Notes under the pieces: generated by a model
The model's database searches: none
Told to the model about the DNA's origin: nothing
The model's input: the letters and a program-made list of their open reading frames with translations, nothing else
Shown: positions 23,101-33,936 of the stretch, in pieces
How positions within the stretch are numbered: the first letter of the stretch is position 1
Layout of the letters: the number at the start of each line of letters is the position of its first letter
Translations under genes and position numbers: made by a program
NCBI GenBank assembly: GCA_009746045.1
Contig: RPFO01000819.1
Coordinates: 868,882 to 932,881 of the forward strand
DNA length: 64,000 bases
Source of the DNA: Mesostigma viride
Lineage: Eukaryota; Streptophyta; Mesostigmatophyceae; Mesostigmatales; Mesostigmataceae
Direction: 5' to 3'

Positions 23101-24547
23101 CTGCACACACCGTGGGCGCGGCTGGCTATTGTAGGTGGCGGGGGAGATGAGAGTCGTGTACTTGCCATGACGCGCTCGGCTATACCCCCTGCGGCGTGTG
23201 CACAGTGGGCGCGGCGCTGCACGCGGTAGCAGTAGTTGGCACGGGGAGGATTTATTGAAGGAGATGGAGGAGACGAAGAAGTAGAAAAGGATGGGAGAAG
23301 GAGGACCAGGACATACTCGTTGTCGCTGCAGCTGGGGAGGGCGCATGGGACCACTCTCCAGGGGAAGGGGGGTAAAGGGGGTGGGAGGGGGGCTTGAAGG
23401 GTGGGGGGGGCCTTTGCTGGCTTTCCATCGCACATTGTACAGGGTGGGTCCGCCCTTTGTTGCGCGGCTGGTCACCTATGAGTGCCCCCTGAAGTTTCTT
23501 CTGATATCACCGTTGTGGCTTCCATGGAGAAGCTAACGGGTGCCAAGGGCCTGCTGGACCAAGGGGCGGTGCCTGTTCACTTGGTACCCTCGCTGGTTCA
23601 AAACCATTTTGTCAAGAGTGATGTGCGGCATTTTCCAGCACACGTGTGGGACGACAGAGACGCTGCACACGTGGGAGGATCCGTTCTGCACGGAATGCAC
23701 GCGCTACGCATCAGTACATCTGCACGGTATATCTGCAATAGAACGGTAGTATATCAGTATATCTGCACGGTAGTATACCAGTATATCTGCACGGTATACA
23801 TGCGCTATGCATCCTGTGCAGCAGCTTTCAGAGCGTACACGGGAGGGTTGAATTTTTTTTTTCTGGCTGCTGCTACACCGCACCCCCCCAGAACTGTTTG
23901 TACCACGGGTGGCATGCATCTGTGCTCGCTCTCATCCGTCTTTGTGCGCGTCGACCTTCTGCCAAGTAACCGCGACCCTCGCGTGCTGATGTCATCGCGC
24001 TGATGTCATCCACCACTTGCCGATGCCGACATCTCTGTGCGCTCATCTATAGCATGGTCATCTTGTTATGGCATTTTTATCACGCCCCCCCACACGGCGA
24101 CAGGAGCAAGTGGACCCCGACCTCCACGACTCGCTGGCGTCAGCCCTACCCCAGCCGGCTAGGTCGCCGGGCCATTCCCCTCACGGCGGGTCTTCCTCAG
24201 GCCACAGCCCTACTGGGCGGCACTCCCCCGACCGCCGCAGCACGTACAGCGACGACAGAGACCGAAGGTCGGGCCAGCGGACGTGGATGTCGCGCCTGAG
24301 CCGCCTGGGCGACTCGTTTCGGCGGCGCGGGAAACATGGCAGCAACCACAGCTCGCCCAATGCGTCAACCAGCACGAGCGGGGGCGATGGACAGCTGGCG
24401 CTGGCGATCGACTCAGCGCTGGGCCACAGCCAGAGCATGCCCAGGACGTCCCCCCGTGCAGAGAGAGAGGAGGGCGGGGATCCTGTAGAACGGCCCAAGT
24501 CCCCGTTGTCACGCGCGCAGACGTCACCGACAGACCGGACACACTGA
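17197..24547 (+). CDS. Multi-exon coiled-coil protein, unknown function
   Basis: Exons inferred from GT-AG sites with matching phase: 17197-17383 (ATG, Ser-rich, donor GTAAGA), 17878-17924, a possible exon from about 18073 (HEVGKYGASSFVFNTRMG), 18738-18812 (GTILEELRTARFDDVK), 19895-19987 (GVGGRARRCEALLRALFEI), 20754-20894 (ITSLEGQLESVQDELTYSQQ), 22841-22918 (RQLAEAGLEPHVPHDAVLRE) and 24104-24547 (terminal, Ser/Pro/Arg-rich, stop at 24545). From 18738 onward all joints are phase 0. The middle exons form a heptad-like coiled coil; both ends look disordered and Ser-rich, the tail with many S/T-P sites. I do not recognise the family. A cytoskeletal or vesicle adaptor role is conceivable but unsupported. 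Introns are filled with minisatellites. Further small exons may be missing, especially between 18813 and 19894 and between 22918 and 24103. Confidence 0.55.
17700..17800 (+). repeat. 22-bp intronic minisatellite
   Basis: About three to four copies of a CTTGTGCCGCGCACGTGTCA unit in the first intron of the coiled-coil gene. Confidence 0.7.
18250..18372 (+). repeat. 42-bp intronic minisatellite
   Basis: Nearly three copies of a 42-bp unit containing GGTCGGACCAGCATGCGGG and its variant GGTCGCACCGGCATGCGGG. Confidence 0.75.
20895..21660 (+). repeat. ~93-bp intronic minisatellite containing the splice donor
   Basis: Eight to nine copies, some split into half-units, of a roughly 93-bp GT-rich unit. 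Each carries GGCTGGAGGTGAGG, identical to the exon/intron junction at 20894/20895, so the real donor is followed by about ten look-alike donors. Confidence 0.85.
22498..22576 (+). repeat. (ATGCT)n pentanucleotide microsatellite
   Basis: About 15 ATGCT units with TTATG interruptions, in an intron. Confidence 0.9.
22960..23085 (+). repeat. 30-bp intronic minisatellite
   Basis: Four copies of a unit containing TGTGCTTGCCATCAAGTACT, starting about 40 bp after the donor at 22918/22919. Confidence 0.8.
23720..23810 (+). repeat. Short AT-rich tandem repeat
   Basis: Three diverged copies of a CAGTATATCTGCACGGTA unit, in the last intron of the coiled-coil gene. Confidence 0.7.
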
Positions 24548-25455
24548 CGAATCGTTAGGGTGGTGGCGGCAAAAGGGGTCACCTTGCACTATGAATCACG
24601 CCTGTGACAAGCGTTTAGTGGGATCACTGGTGGTACCGTGCAACAGAACTGGGACGCTGTATATATCGCCGTAGGACTCTATATATATACTGTGCAACAC
24701 TCTCTATATTTAGCGTGCAACAGTTGGGACGCTGGATATCGCCGTAGGACTCTGTATATAGTTGTGATGCTGCAGGCCATTGTGGGCATTCCACAAGATG
24801 GCACGACAACAGAGCACATACTAGATAGCACTGGCGGTGACTATCGTTCATGTGTTATGCAGCTAGCGGGAGTATCGGAATGATTTTCGCGATCCTGCAT
24901 GGCAGTATTTGATTACGCATGCCCAGTTCTGCAGGCATCAATCTATGGATGATCACCTAGCGCGGAGCCATAGGACTTTTATAGCCCGATTGGGCTGTAG
25001 CTATGCTCATAAGAGCATGCCAGTGGCAGCTAGAAATATTTATTCAAATTATGGATAGCTATTTGTTTCCATTATATGCGCAATTCACTGGGCGATTAAT
25101 GGTGTTCATGTGCACTATCATGTACATAAGTTCTATACTCTGGCCATTTTTCACCGACTAGAACACACGCCGAAGTTCTAAGTTCAGACTTGCAGGCAAC
25201 CGAAGTTAGCTACTTCTATAGTCCGCAGCGACATGTCGAAAATGGATCAATTATATACTCGGCTTGTCCGTCAAATCTCATCGACCTGGTTTCAAAACAG
25301 CCCTCGAACACCGTAGATGCAGATCCAACGGTGCAAACAACGTCACGATCGAGGCGGCGCCTTAACTGTCCGAAATGGACGCCTCGGTTGCTTTGTTACG
25401 AGGCATTTCATGACGTCCCGCCGCGTCGCGTACCCGTGCCCTTTTCCTTTGTCCC
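24548..25455. other. Intergenic, small tandem duplication only
   Basis: Downstream of the coiled-coil gene. Two copies of a segment containing GGGACGCTG and ATATCGCCGTAGGACTCT lie at 24650-24690 and 24728-24760. Nothing else recognised. Confidence 0.5.
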
Positions 25456-25738
25456 AGCTATAGCCTAGCCACATACCCTCCACCCCATATGTCATGCAGG
25501 CCTTCTAGGCCCTCTCCTCAAGCCCCCCCTGGGTGCCTGTGCTTGTTAAGGAGGCATGAACCATCATGGCGGTGCAGGTGCACCTTGTGCACCCAGAGCA
25601 GGTGACAGTTGTACATCCTCCACCTGCAGGTTGTAGCCCTGATTGTATTACAAACCCATAGATGCCCCTTTCTCAGGGCTATGTGTTACATATGCTCCCA
25701 ACGGAGCTATGATTTTAATTAATTAATTAATTAATTTT
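25456..25738 (+). mobile_element. SINE-like retroposon, copy 1 (5'-truncated)
   Basis: Nearly identical to 26019-26293 over about 275 bp. It ends in CTCCCAACGGAG, a small CTCC/GGAG hairpin, a 10-nt linker and (TTAA)n. No open frame is shared by the copies, so it is non-coding and must rely on an enzyme supplied by another element. Confidence 0.75.
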
Positions 25739-25969
25739 CCTTTGTGCTGTAACGTGATCGATGTAAATTCCGCTTCCCTGACGGGGAATTCCGTCCAGCA
25801 CTGTCGTATGTAGTACTCTCGACCCCTGCAACCCCAGCCACCCCAGCCACCCCAGCCTAGAGAATATATAGCAGTAGTGTAGACTAGAAAGCTTAGTGAC
25901 GTGGCCATGTATGCCTACGTGATGGGCCCACACCCGCCCTTGCAATAGCCGTAGCAATGTAGAGTCATG

Positions 25970-26294
25970 CTTTGCCCATGCAGGGAGTTACTCCCTGCTG
26001 AGAGGCCATGTGTACCCTAGCTATAGCCTAGCCACATACCTTCCACCCCATATGTCATGCAGGCCTTCTAGGCCCTCTCCTCAAGCCCCCCCTGGGTGCC
26101 TGTGCTTGTTTAGGAGGCATGAACCATCATGGAGGTGCAGGTGCACCTAGTGCACCCAGAGCAGGTGATAGTTGTACATCCTACACCTGCAGGTTGTCGC
26201 CCTGATTGTATTACAAACCCATAGATGCCCCTTTCTCAGGGCTATGTGTTACATATGCTCCCCACGGAGCTATGATTTTAATTAATTAATTAAT
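25970..26294 (+). mobile_element. SINE-like retroposon, copy 2 with 5' hairpin
   Basis: Same family as 25456-25738, extended at the 5' side by a hairpin CAGGGAG-TTA-CTCCCTG at 25981-25997. Its 3' end has CTCC-CCAC-GGAG and a short TTAA tail. Related longer-diverged copies lie at 29300-29575 (plus) and 61641-61890 (minus). Confidence 0.75.
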
Positions 26295-26975
26295 GTAGTA
26301 CTCTCAATGGCTATACCATTCAAATACCAGATATCGCTAGAGGTATACCTCTTATTTAATCTCTGCATGCCTCTTCCAACTCCAACTCCAACTCGGAGCC
26401 TGCTCGTAGCCATTTTTTCACCGCGCCCTTTTCCATGTGACGTGAGATGCCAAAGCCGCTTCTCTGACCGGCCATGCCGTCCAATGCATAACCAGTCAAG
26501 AAACGTCCAACGCCAGTTGAACAGAGCGCCGCGTCACATCCTGCGCCCTTATTATAAGGTCGCCCTTCCGCTGTTCCGCTGACCTGCGACCTTCCTTTTG
26601 CCTAGCTAGCTTTGCGCGCGAAACTTTGAAATTGAAAGTACCAATCCATTTTTTTCACAGACTCTACAAATAAGTATTTTACGTTTATTTTCTTTCGGGT
26701 TCTTCTTCTTTTATGGGTTTTCCTGTCACGGACGCGAGCTATGTCATCCGGGCGCCCACTATGCGCAAGACCGGTGACGTGCGCAAGGAATTTGTGTTCT
26801 GCGCATTTTCGACAAGGGCTAGTGCCCGGGAGGGGGGACACTAGCACTTGCAGCATAATCAGTAGGGGCAGGGGCAGGCGCGCCGGGCCAGGCACAGTCG
26901 GGCGCGCAGCACTGAATTGAGCGGACGGCAGCACAAGTGCGCAGCGTCGAGAGGTTCATACGCGAGTTAGTGGAC

Positions 26976-27150
26976 AGCTGGAGCTGGAGCTGGAGCTGGA
27001 GCTGGAGCTGGAGCTGGAGCTGGAGCTGGAGCTGGAGCTGGAGCTGGAGCTGGAGCTGGAGCTGGAGCTGGAGCTGGAGCTGGAGCTGGAGCTGGAGCTC
27101 GGGAGCTGGAGCTGGAGCTGGAGCTGGAGCTGGAGCTGGAGCTGGACTGC
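26976..27150. repeat. (GGAGCT)n hexanucleotide microsatellite
   Basis: About 28 units with a single interruption near 27098. It reads as Ser-Trp or Gln-Leu/Ala-Pro dipeptides depending on frame and strand. I regard the covering frames as artefacts. Confidence 0.9.
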
Positions 27151-27591
27151 TGGACTTCAACAGCGCGCCGAGGCTATTGACAGGCCAGGTGTCTTTGTGG
27201 TGTAGAATAGCGGGTCAACGTTATGAGGCCGGGCTGGACAGAAAACGGAAAAGGGCAATTTGCGGTGCGGGGCCAGATCGCTGGAATGAATGCGAAATCG
27301 CTGGCAGCCCTACAAAGGGATTTCTCCTAGAAAGGAAAGATTAGAAGCAATGTTTGCTGGGCCACTCACACGCGAGGTGTGAGCGTGCAGATTGTTTGAA
27401 GGATATTATGCTTCGACCTTGGTGGTCGTAAGATGGATCGCAGCCACGAGCCATGCACGAGGTAGCCATGGCTGACGGCGGAGCTCATAACTTTCACGTT
27501 TGAGCACCGAATTTAGCCGTGAATATCACTATCGCTCCGTCTTTCTAAGACGCACACGCTGATATAATTTTCCGAATCTAAAACGCAATAT

Positions 27592-28962
27592 ATGACGAGC
27601 AAACGTCCTTTGACGCAACGCAGTTTGGCGGATGCGCTCGGCCATGAAAATTCTGCAGCTCAGGCTGCAGCTTCGCTCTCAGGCCCGGCAGGCAGCGGTG
27701 ACACTAGTCGTGCACTGGTGGTCGCCCAGCAACCTCCCGGGCTTAATGCCTCGCCATCGGCATCGCCTGACCCGAAACGCACCCGCTCAGCCAACAAAGC
27801 AGGAGGGTCCCGCCCCTCTGAACCGCGCTTTCGGCCCCAACCTTTCAAGGCCCGCGATGATCACGACTGGACCAACATGTCTCCGTCCGATGCTCTGCAC
27901 TGCATCTTCTACGGGGACTACGCCTCGCTTTACGACCTGTGCCTCCATCTCTACGACCAAGATCGCCTCCTCGGCAGCAACGGCAGCCGCTGGACCGCCC
28001 ACAGCATGCTGTTTGGCTGCCCCCGCCCCCAGCTCCAGCACGCCATCCTCAACTCCCTTCTTCAGCGCTCTGACGGCGAGATCTGGGCTCCATCCATCTC
28101 CGCCCCCACCCTCCGTTCCATCCTCATGGAAGCCTTTCAGCAGCATGTGACCCCCCTTGCTGCTGACGTCGCAGCAATGGGTGGCCCGCTGGCTGCTGAA
28201 CTTCCTCACCTCACCGCCACCTCTACTGCCATTTCCGCCTCCACTGCCGACATCAAAGCCCAGCTCCTCGACCTCGACCACCGCCTTCAAGCCACCGCCA
28301 CCGCCCTTGAGAGCTTGCATGACACCGCCGGCCTCACCGCCCAAGCGGTGAAGGACATCGCCGCCCAGCCGGCGCCTGCTGGCCCGGCCGGCGATGCTCC
28401 CTCAACCTAGGCGGACTTGCTTAAGCAGCACACGGCCACCTCCACCACCTCCACCATCTCGGCACAACTCAAGCAACAAGCTCTTGACCTTCGCGAGGAA
28501 GCCGACATCGCCCGGCGCAGCCACAATGTCATCGTCAAGCACTTCGACCAGCCGGCAGGTGAGACCTCCACGAGCCTGCTTGAGGCATTTAAGCGCGCCA
28601 TTTTTGCCCCCATCATGCTATTCACTGGTGAGCTGGACATGTCGGCTGTCCGCCTCCCCCGCGCGCGGGAGAAGGCTGGCCCGGCACCCGTGCTCCTCAC
28701 CTAGTCACCTTCTTTAAGTACATGGCGGACAAGCTGGCGTTCCTTATTAAATGCCGCAAGAAGCTCTCGAGGACTCGCTTCACGCTGGATGACGACTTGA
28801 CCCTGGCCCAGCAATGTTCAGCGGCGACGCGAGCTATTATGGCCGACCTACCTTCAGCATCGGCAGAGCGCAGGGGGGAAGCCGGTATACTGGAAGGGAG
28901 CGGTCATCCACGTTGACCACAAGCCCTGGCTGAGCCCCCTCCTGCCACCTCATGCAGACTAG
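27592..28962 (+). pseudogene. LINE ORF1-like RNA-binding protein (frame-broken)
   Basis: An intact 272-residue frame (27592-28410) is followed by two further frames, separated by a stop at 28408-28410 and a frameshift near 28705. Together they match the element at 63386-64000: GETSTSL, LPRAREKAGPAPVLLT, FTLDDDLTLAQQ, then a Tyr-Trp-Lys-Gly segment before the last stop at about 28962. This is the L1 ORF1p layout: an N-terminal disordered region, a coiled coil (about residues 190-310), an RRM-like part, and a C-terminal domain with the basic/DDLTxAQ/WRGGD pattern. ORF1p binds element RNA in a retrotransposition particle. No RT frame follows; the 3' UTR begins at once, as in the second copy. The start is the first ATG; upstream sequence is unrelated. 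Confidence 0.65.
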
Positions 28963-29290
28963 GGAATCCATACCAGTAGTGTAGATTAGTCAGGCTTAGC
29001 CTATAGCATGTGGCCCACGCGCATGTGCGCCCATAACGGCCCCCATGGATGTTGCCTTCAGAATTTCGCCAAGCCATGCCTACAATGGGACCCCCATGGA
29101 TGTTGCATTAAGAATTTAGCCATGCTATGCCTATGCTCTGCCTATTATGGAGGCGTTTTGATGAGTCGTGTTACTAGTTAGGATTTTCTAGCCGGTAGTT
29201 CGATTACGCGGCTTCCTTCACCCCATCCATCATGGACTATGTGCTACATGATCTCCCCACGGAGGCATGTTATAATTTAATTTCATTTAA
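28963..29290 (+). repeat. 3' UTR and tail of the ORF1-only element
   Basis: From the ORF1 stop the sequence runs, without RT homology, to CTCC-CCAC-GGAG (about 29253-29264) and an AT-rich ATAATTTAATTTCATTTAA tail. The CCCCCATGGATGTTGC motif is duplicated at about 29040 and 29090, and is related in inverse to 61920-61990. Confidence 0.6.
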
Positions 29291-29299
29291 TTTTAATGC

Positions 29300-29575
29300 C
29301 TATGCAGAGAGATGCTCTCTGTTGAGGAGCCATGCCCTCGCCCTTGTATATAGCCATGATGATCTTCCCCCACATGGCATGCTCCCCCTTAGCTGGGCAT
29401 AGCATGATAGACCATGCATGAGGGTGCGGGTGCCCTGGTGCACCTAGAGCAAGGGTAGCTTACATTCCCACCCTTGCATGAAGTAGCCTAGGATGTATTA
29501 AAAGCCTTATGCCCCTTCTCAGGGATATGTGCTACATTTACTCCCAACGGAGTGATGTTCCTAATTAATTATAAT
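29300..29575 (+). mobile_element. SINE-like retroposon, diverged copy 3
   Basis: Begins with hairpin CAGAGAG-ATG-CTCTCTG (29305-29321). It ends CTCCCAACGGAG, linker and AATTAATTATAATT. Shares the GTGCACC...CAGAGCA-type core and the CCTTCTCAGGG(A/C)TATGTG block with 26019-26293. Confidence 0.65.
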
Positions 29576-30235
29576 TGGTGGTCATGGCTCAATGCGGGAC
29601 ATTCCCAGGGACCGAAATGCCGGAGCCTCTAGGAGATGAAATCAGCAACAGGGTAGCAATTTAGATTTGTCGGGATGCCTTCTTGCTTTTGTTGGCATGT
29701 GTGGTAGAAAGCCAGGACGGCAACTGGAATGCGGTTTTTGTTTGCATGGTTCAGGCAACAAGATAGTTTTGGCATTCCTATAGCTGGACCAGTTGACAAG
29801 TCTGGCGTGTGTCATGCGTGTGTCATGACGAATGGTTTGGTTCATATGTAGTCGAAGAGGACTCTCACGTAGCGTGTAGTCTCTTTCATGTACCTTCATG
29901 TCGAGCCTTAATTCGTTTGTCCTCACATCTTGAGGCAAGGCTTGGTGACATCCGTTTCCTTGTGTACATAGGGTGTGTTCGTCCCCAGTCGTGGGCAACA
30001 CAAATATTGCGGATGTGATTGTACAAGGTCGACTACCAATATAATTAATTAAAAAGTGCAATTCAAGTTGCAGCTGTGAACCATCTGATTGATCCATGAG
30101 ACAAGTCACGAGGCTATCAGTTTCTAGAGCAGAGGGATACATCTCAATAGGCGTCCTTAGATGGTCAGATATTTCGTGGCCAATCAACGGGGGTCTAGAG
30201 CGACGCATGCGGCCTGTTGAACTATATGGTGGACG

Positions 30236-30908
30236 TCAACTGCTTGCCTGTGACGACGGCAAACGTGGAAGTTTTGGCGGGGGCTGCCATCCATGGCTTT
30301 CTTCATGCAGCTCCAGCAATTGTGCCGTCGCAGCTGCAGACGCCTCTGTCAGGACCTTAATGTCACCCTGCACGGTCGTAAAAGACTGTGCGAGGCTCTG
30401 CAGCTCTGCACGGTAACATCGGTCGCGGGGGCTGCATGGCCTGGCGATGGCCGGCGCAGGCAGCTCGACGAGTTCAGGGCAGCACGAAATAAGACAGCCT
30501 GGCAAGCCGACGCTGGTGCTCATCCCAATGAGGCCATTCATCGGAAGCAGCCTCCTTATTAACCTGGCCGCTCTTAGGGTGGCGAATCGGGGCGTCGTTT
30601 TCGTTGCGGAGCTTCAGCACACTTGTCACAGTGGCGTCGTTGTAGGCGAGTAAGGTATCGATGTCTGCCAGGCTCATCAAACGCTGGCCTGGCATGTAGA
30701 AGGATGCAGAAATGGTGTCCGGCAAGGAGGATTCAGCCGCCATTGGAGTTCCCTCCGAAGTCTTGTGTCGCTTGTTAGCGGCGTTCTCGGCGGCGACAAT
30801 GTCGTTGGCGATTTTGCTTGCAGCAATGTTGGCATCAAGAGAATCGGCGACAGCTGAGGAGCTGAAGACGATGCGGGGACCTCCACTGATATCTACGTTG
30901 AATAACAC
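30236..30908 (-). pseudogene. Unidentified two-frame ORF
   Basis: Minus frame 30908-30474 (144 residues, containing MPGQRLMSLADIDTLL) overlaps frame 30541-30236 (101 residues, with a coiled-coil-like LQSLAQSFTTVQGDIKVL). Composition suits an ORF1/gag-like protein with a helical segment and one frameshift. No family is recognised and it may not be a gene. Confidence 0.3.
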
Positions 30909-31173
30909 CTAGTAGACGATGGCAGGGGGCGCAGGCTCACTGATCACGTGCGTGGTGCCGCCACAATGTGCAGAAAAATAGCGAGATCTGCTGGGCAGGC
31001 CGCTGGCGATAACTTGCAAAATCCTGGGCGATGGCTGCCAAAAATTAGATTAACGTGTTTGTCATCAAAAGGCGAGTCTACTGCAATTTACCCGACCAAA
31101 TTTCATGCCCGGATGCAAAAGTTATTAGCATTCTCGGCATCCATAGCTCGTCACACCGTAAATTCGCTAAAGC

Positions 31174-31176
<3 letters not shown>

Positions 31177-31217
<41 letters not shown>

Positions 31218-31219
31218 AG

Positions 31220-31290
<71 letters not shown>
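31177..31290. repeat. (TTAC)n tetranucleotide microsatellite
   Basis: About 28 TTAC units, one interrupted by AAG near 31217. Confidence 0.95.
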
Positions 31291-31291
<1 letters not shown>

Positions 31292-31363
31292 GACACACGT
31301 ACAGCAAGATTGCTGCCGGCCCACCAGGCCTGCATGGGAAGGATCTAGACCGCACATGGGTCA

Positions 31364-31768
31364 TCATGCACGACAAAGTCGGCCCGGATGCAGCGGAATA
31401 TAGCACATCAGCCACGCGCCGGTGCGAGTATCGAGGGCAAGGGACAGGCGCTGCCGCTGCCCATGCAATACGAGGACGGCCACGTCCGGGCAGACTGGCA
31501 TGGGGCAGTCTGACCCTCGATCGAGGTTGAGGCGGTCTTCACGCCGCTGGCAGCACTCGTGGAAACACGTACTCGATCCGCCGTTGTGGGGCCGGGCCAT
31601 GGCCCCAAACTCTTCAAGGTTGAAGGGGATGACCCGGTGGCCATGCAGGGCCCCACATTGCCGTAGGAGGCCGGCTAACTTGTCCCGCTCAGCCACAGCA
31701 GCAGCAGCGCCGGCATCCTCAGCCGCCCAGAGGATGTGGCGACCGGAGAGCGGCCGAGCCGGAGACAT
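31364..31768 (-). pseudogene. Retroelement fragment (VIPF-EEFGAM family)
   Basis: A minus-strand frame with RVIPFNLEEFGAMARP and RGSDCPMPVCPDVAVLVLHG. A second, plus-strand fragment at 37500-37850 shares VIPF-REFGAMGP and RGSDCRPAVCPDMV. The shared blocks with indels identify a dispersed retroelement segment. It sits among LINE pieces, but which domain it represents is unclear. Confidence 0.5.
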
Positions 31769-32689
31769 CGATATCTATAAGCAGGTGGCACTTGGTTACC
31801 CTGCCCATTGCATGTAGTCCAGCATGGTAATGTCGGGCCGGTGGTTGGGTGAATAGAGGGCCGCCTAATATCCGCGTCCCGTCACACAGTCACACTTGAT
31901 GCATGGTGCATGGAGTGGGGACTGAAGATTGACCGGACCAAGGCACACACCACCCAGAGTAGAGCGGTATGGAGATAGAGGAACCATGCAGTTTTGGTAC
32001 CGCGTCCTCACATTTGATGGTGGATTGACGGTGGGGAAAGATCGACCGGACCAAGGCACACACCACCCGCGGCCGGAGTATAGAGCGGTATTGAGATAGA
32101 GGAAGGTTCCAGTTTTGGTTCTGCTGGCCACCCATGCACACGATGTGTAGTGCGTCCCAGTAGTATCGAGAGCATGCATTGAGCCCCGCGGAGGCACGCA
32201 GCTGCCGCCGCAGGACGCGCCCGCCGTGATAAAAGGTTGCCGGGGGCAAACAGCTGGTGCATGGCGGATGGCATGCACTAGCGTAGGCCCGCCGCCGCGG
32301 GGACGACCAGTGTACCCGTACATGAGCAGCTTACTCAAGCATATACTGCCGCACACACGGATCGAGGAGCTATAATAGCTATAGTGGTGACACTTGCCGA
32401 TCGGCCGGAAATCAATCAGTCGCCACGTGACGGCCGCCAACCCGCACGAGGCGGCATGGCACTCTCTCGACTGTCTCATCCGGGACGTACCGTCGGCGGG
32501 ACATGCAATGAACGCAACGGGCTGACATCCCGGGTGCCCGCCCCCTGGCATTGAACGCCTTGAGCTCAATTGGTTCAGCTCCCAGGCCGAACCGTATTGG
32601 GGCCAGCCCCTGCACCGCCCCCCCGCTTGACCCCGCTGCAGGCTGCCGGCTGCCCGCCCTAGCCAGCCCGGTTATACGTGGCTTAGTAG

Positions 32690-32975
32690 CCGATTAGTAC
32701 AGCCATGCTACGCCCTGGCTATGTTCAGATTACTTGCCCACGCTCCTTGCTATGATATGCTCACATGGGTCTTATTGCACCCACAGTTTGCCGGATCGTT
32801 AGCCTGTCCTTTTCGCTAGCCGCGCCCGATTGCAGCTGTGGCATGCCTTTGGCATGAAGGAGACTGGGGGTCTCTGCCCTTTCTCCTGTAGTGCACACAC
32901 AGGGATTAAAAGCACTTCGGTGCTCCGTGACTCCCCAACGGGAGCACGAGTTTAATTAATTAATTAATTAATTAG
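32690..32975 (+). mobile_element. Retroposon 3' end, family A tail
   Basis: About 285 bp matching, in inverse, 62963-63245. It ends with the hairpin GTGCTCC...GGGAGCAC (about 32919-32946) and TTAA repeats at 32953-32974. A second small hairpin, AGCACTTCGGTGCT, precedes it. No coding part remains. Confidence 0.75.
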
Positions 32976-33209
32976 TAGCCGATTGGCGGCCCCATTCAAG
33001 CGGCAAGCCCCCACAGGCGCCCACCAGTGATCTAGAGGTGTATACTCCAGATGGTCCCAGCCCGGCGCCACTCTCCGGCCCCCTCAGCACTTGGTGGAGG
33101 GCGCACCCCCACGACGAGTGGACTCCCAAGGAATGGGCGGCTGCCATCTCCACCCTCTGCACTTGATGCTGCCATATGAGGATGGACAATATTTTCACGC
33201 CTGATATCG

Positions 33210-33560
33210 AGCTTTAGCCTTTCCTGCGGCGTGTTTGCAACCGGAGTCTACGATTGCGGATGGCAAGTCCCCCCGCCGATGTATTGGAAGAAGCTGGGCC
33301 ACTGCCCGGGTCATGCCGCGGGTAAGTAAGGGGTCCGCCGCGGACATACCGGCAAATACTGCGGCGTACGTATGCCTCCAAAGGCTGCGTGCTGAAAGTC
33401 TTCATGCGGCTCCTGCTGACACTGTGAGCCTCAATTCCCACCTAGGTGACCGAGTTCCAGATGGGCTTCGATCCGTGTTTATCGCAACCCGCAATTCCGG
33501 ATCTGTACGTGTTGTGGTCATAATTAGGTACCGCATGCCACCTGATCGAGGAAGTGGGCT
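33210..33560 (+). pseudogene. LINE RT fragment (fingers/palm region)
   Basis: Across frames it parallels the first LINE's KGSPTDPGNYRGVC...NRLRSALDG...ETQHGFRSG region: the KGS of the 33328 area, a Tyr-Cys-Gly-Val block, and a T-E-F-Q-M-G-F block near 33450-33470. Several stops and indels are present. Confidence 0.45.
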
Positions 33561-33654
33561 GCCTGGCCCCTGGCATCCAGCCTGCATGCTGGCATGGCCA
33601 TTGATCCTTTGTGGATTATTTATACACCATTGAAGGCATTTGATCTACAGCTGT

Positions 33655-33935
33655 AATTAATTAATTAATTAATTAATTAATTAATTAATAGACACGTGAC
33701 TGCGTCACGTGAGCATAAGTCCTCAGTGGGAGGGGAACATGGGATGGAATGCAGGATCTATCATCTATGGAATTAGCTATCTAGGTCCTATAGTTACAGG
33801 GTTGTGGGCACCGCGGCCCGAATCGCTATGAATATAAATGCCATATGCGGTCACACGCGGAGCCCCCACAGACTTGGGGGTGGTCTCCTTCATCACTACT
33901 TGCCATCTATCCTTGCGTATACCATATCTGCCTCC
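33655..33935 (-). repeat. Family B retroposon 3' tail, solo copy 1
   Basis: Read on the minus strand: 3' UTR, then hairpin CACGTGAC-GCA-GTCACGTG, then (TTAA)n at 33656-33689. Near-identical to 33937-34140 and 60159-60330. Confidence 0.75.
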
Positions 33936-33936
33936 A

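Noticed and set aside
29642-30208. 188-residue minus-strand frame
   Set aside because: No domain, mixed composition, crosses a TTAA tract typical of retroposon tails; likely chance.
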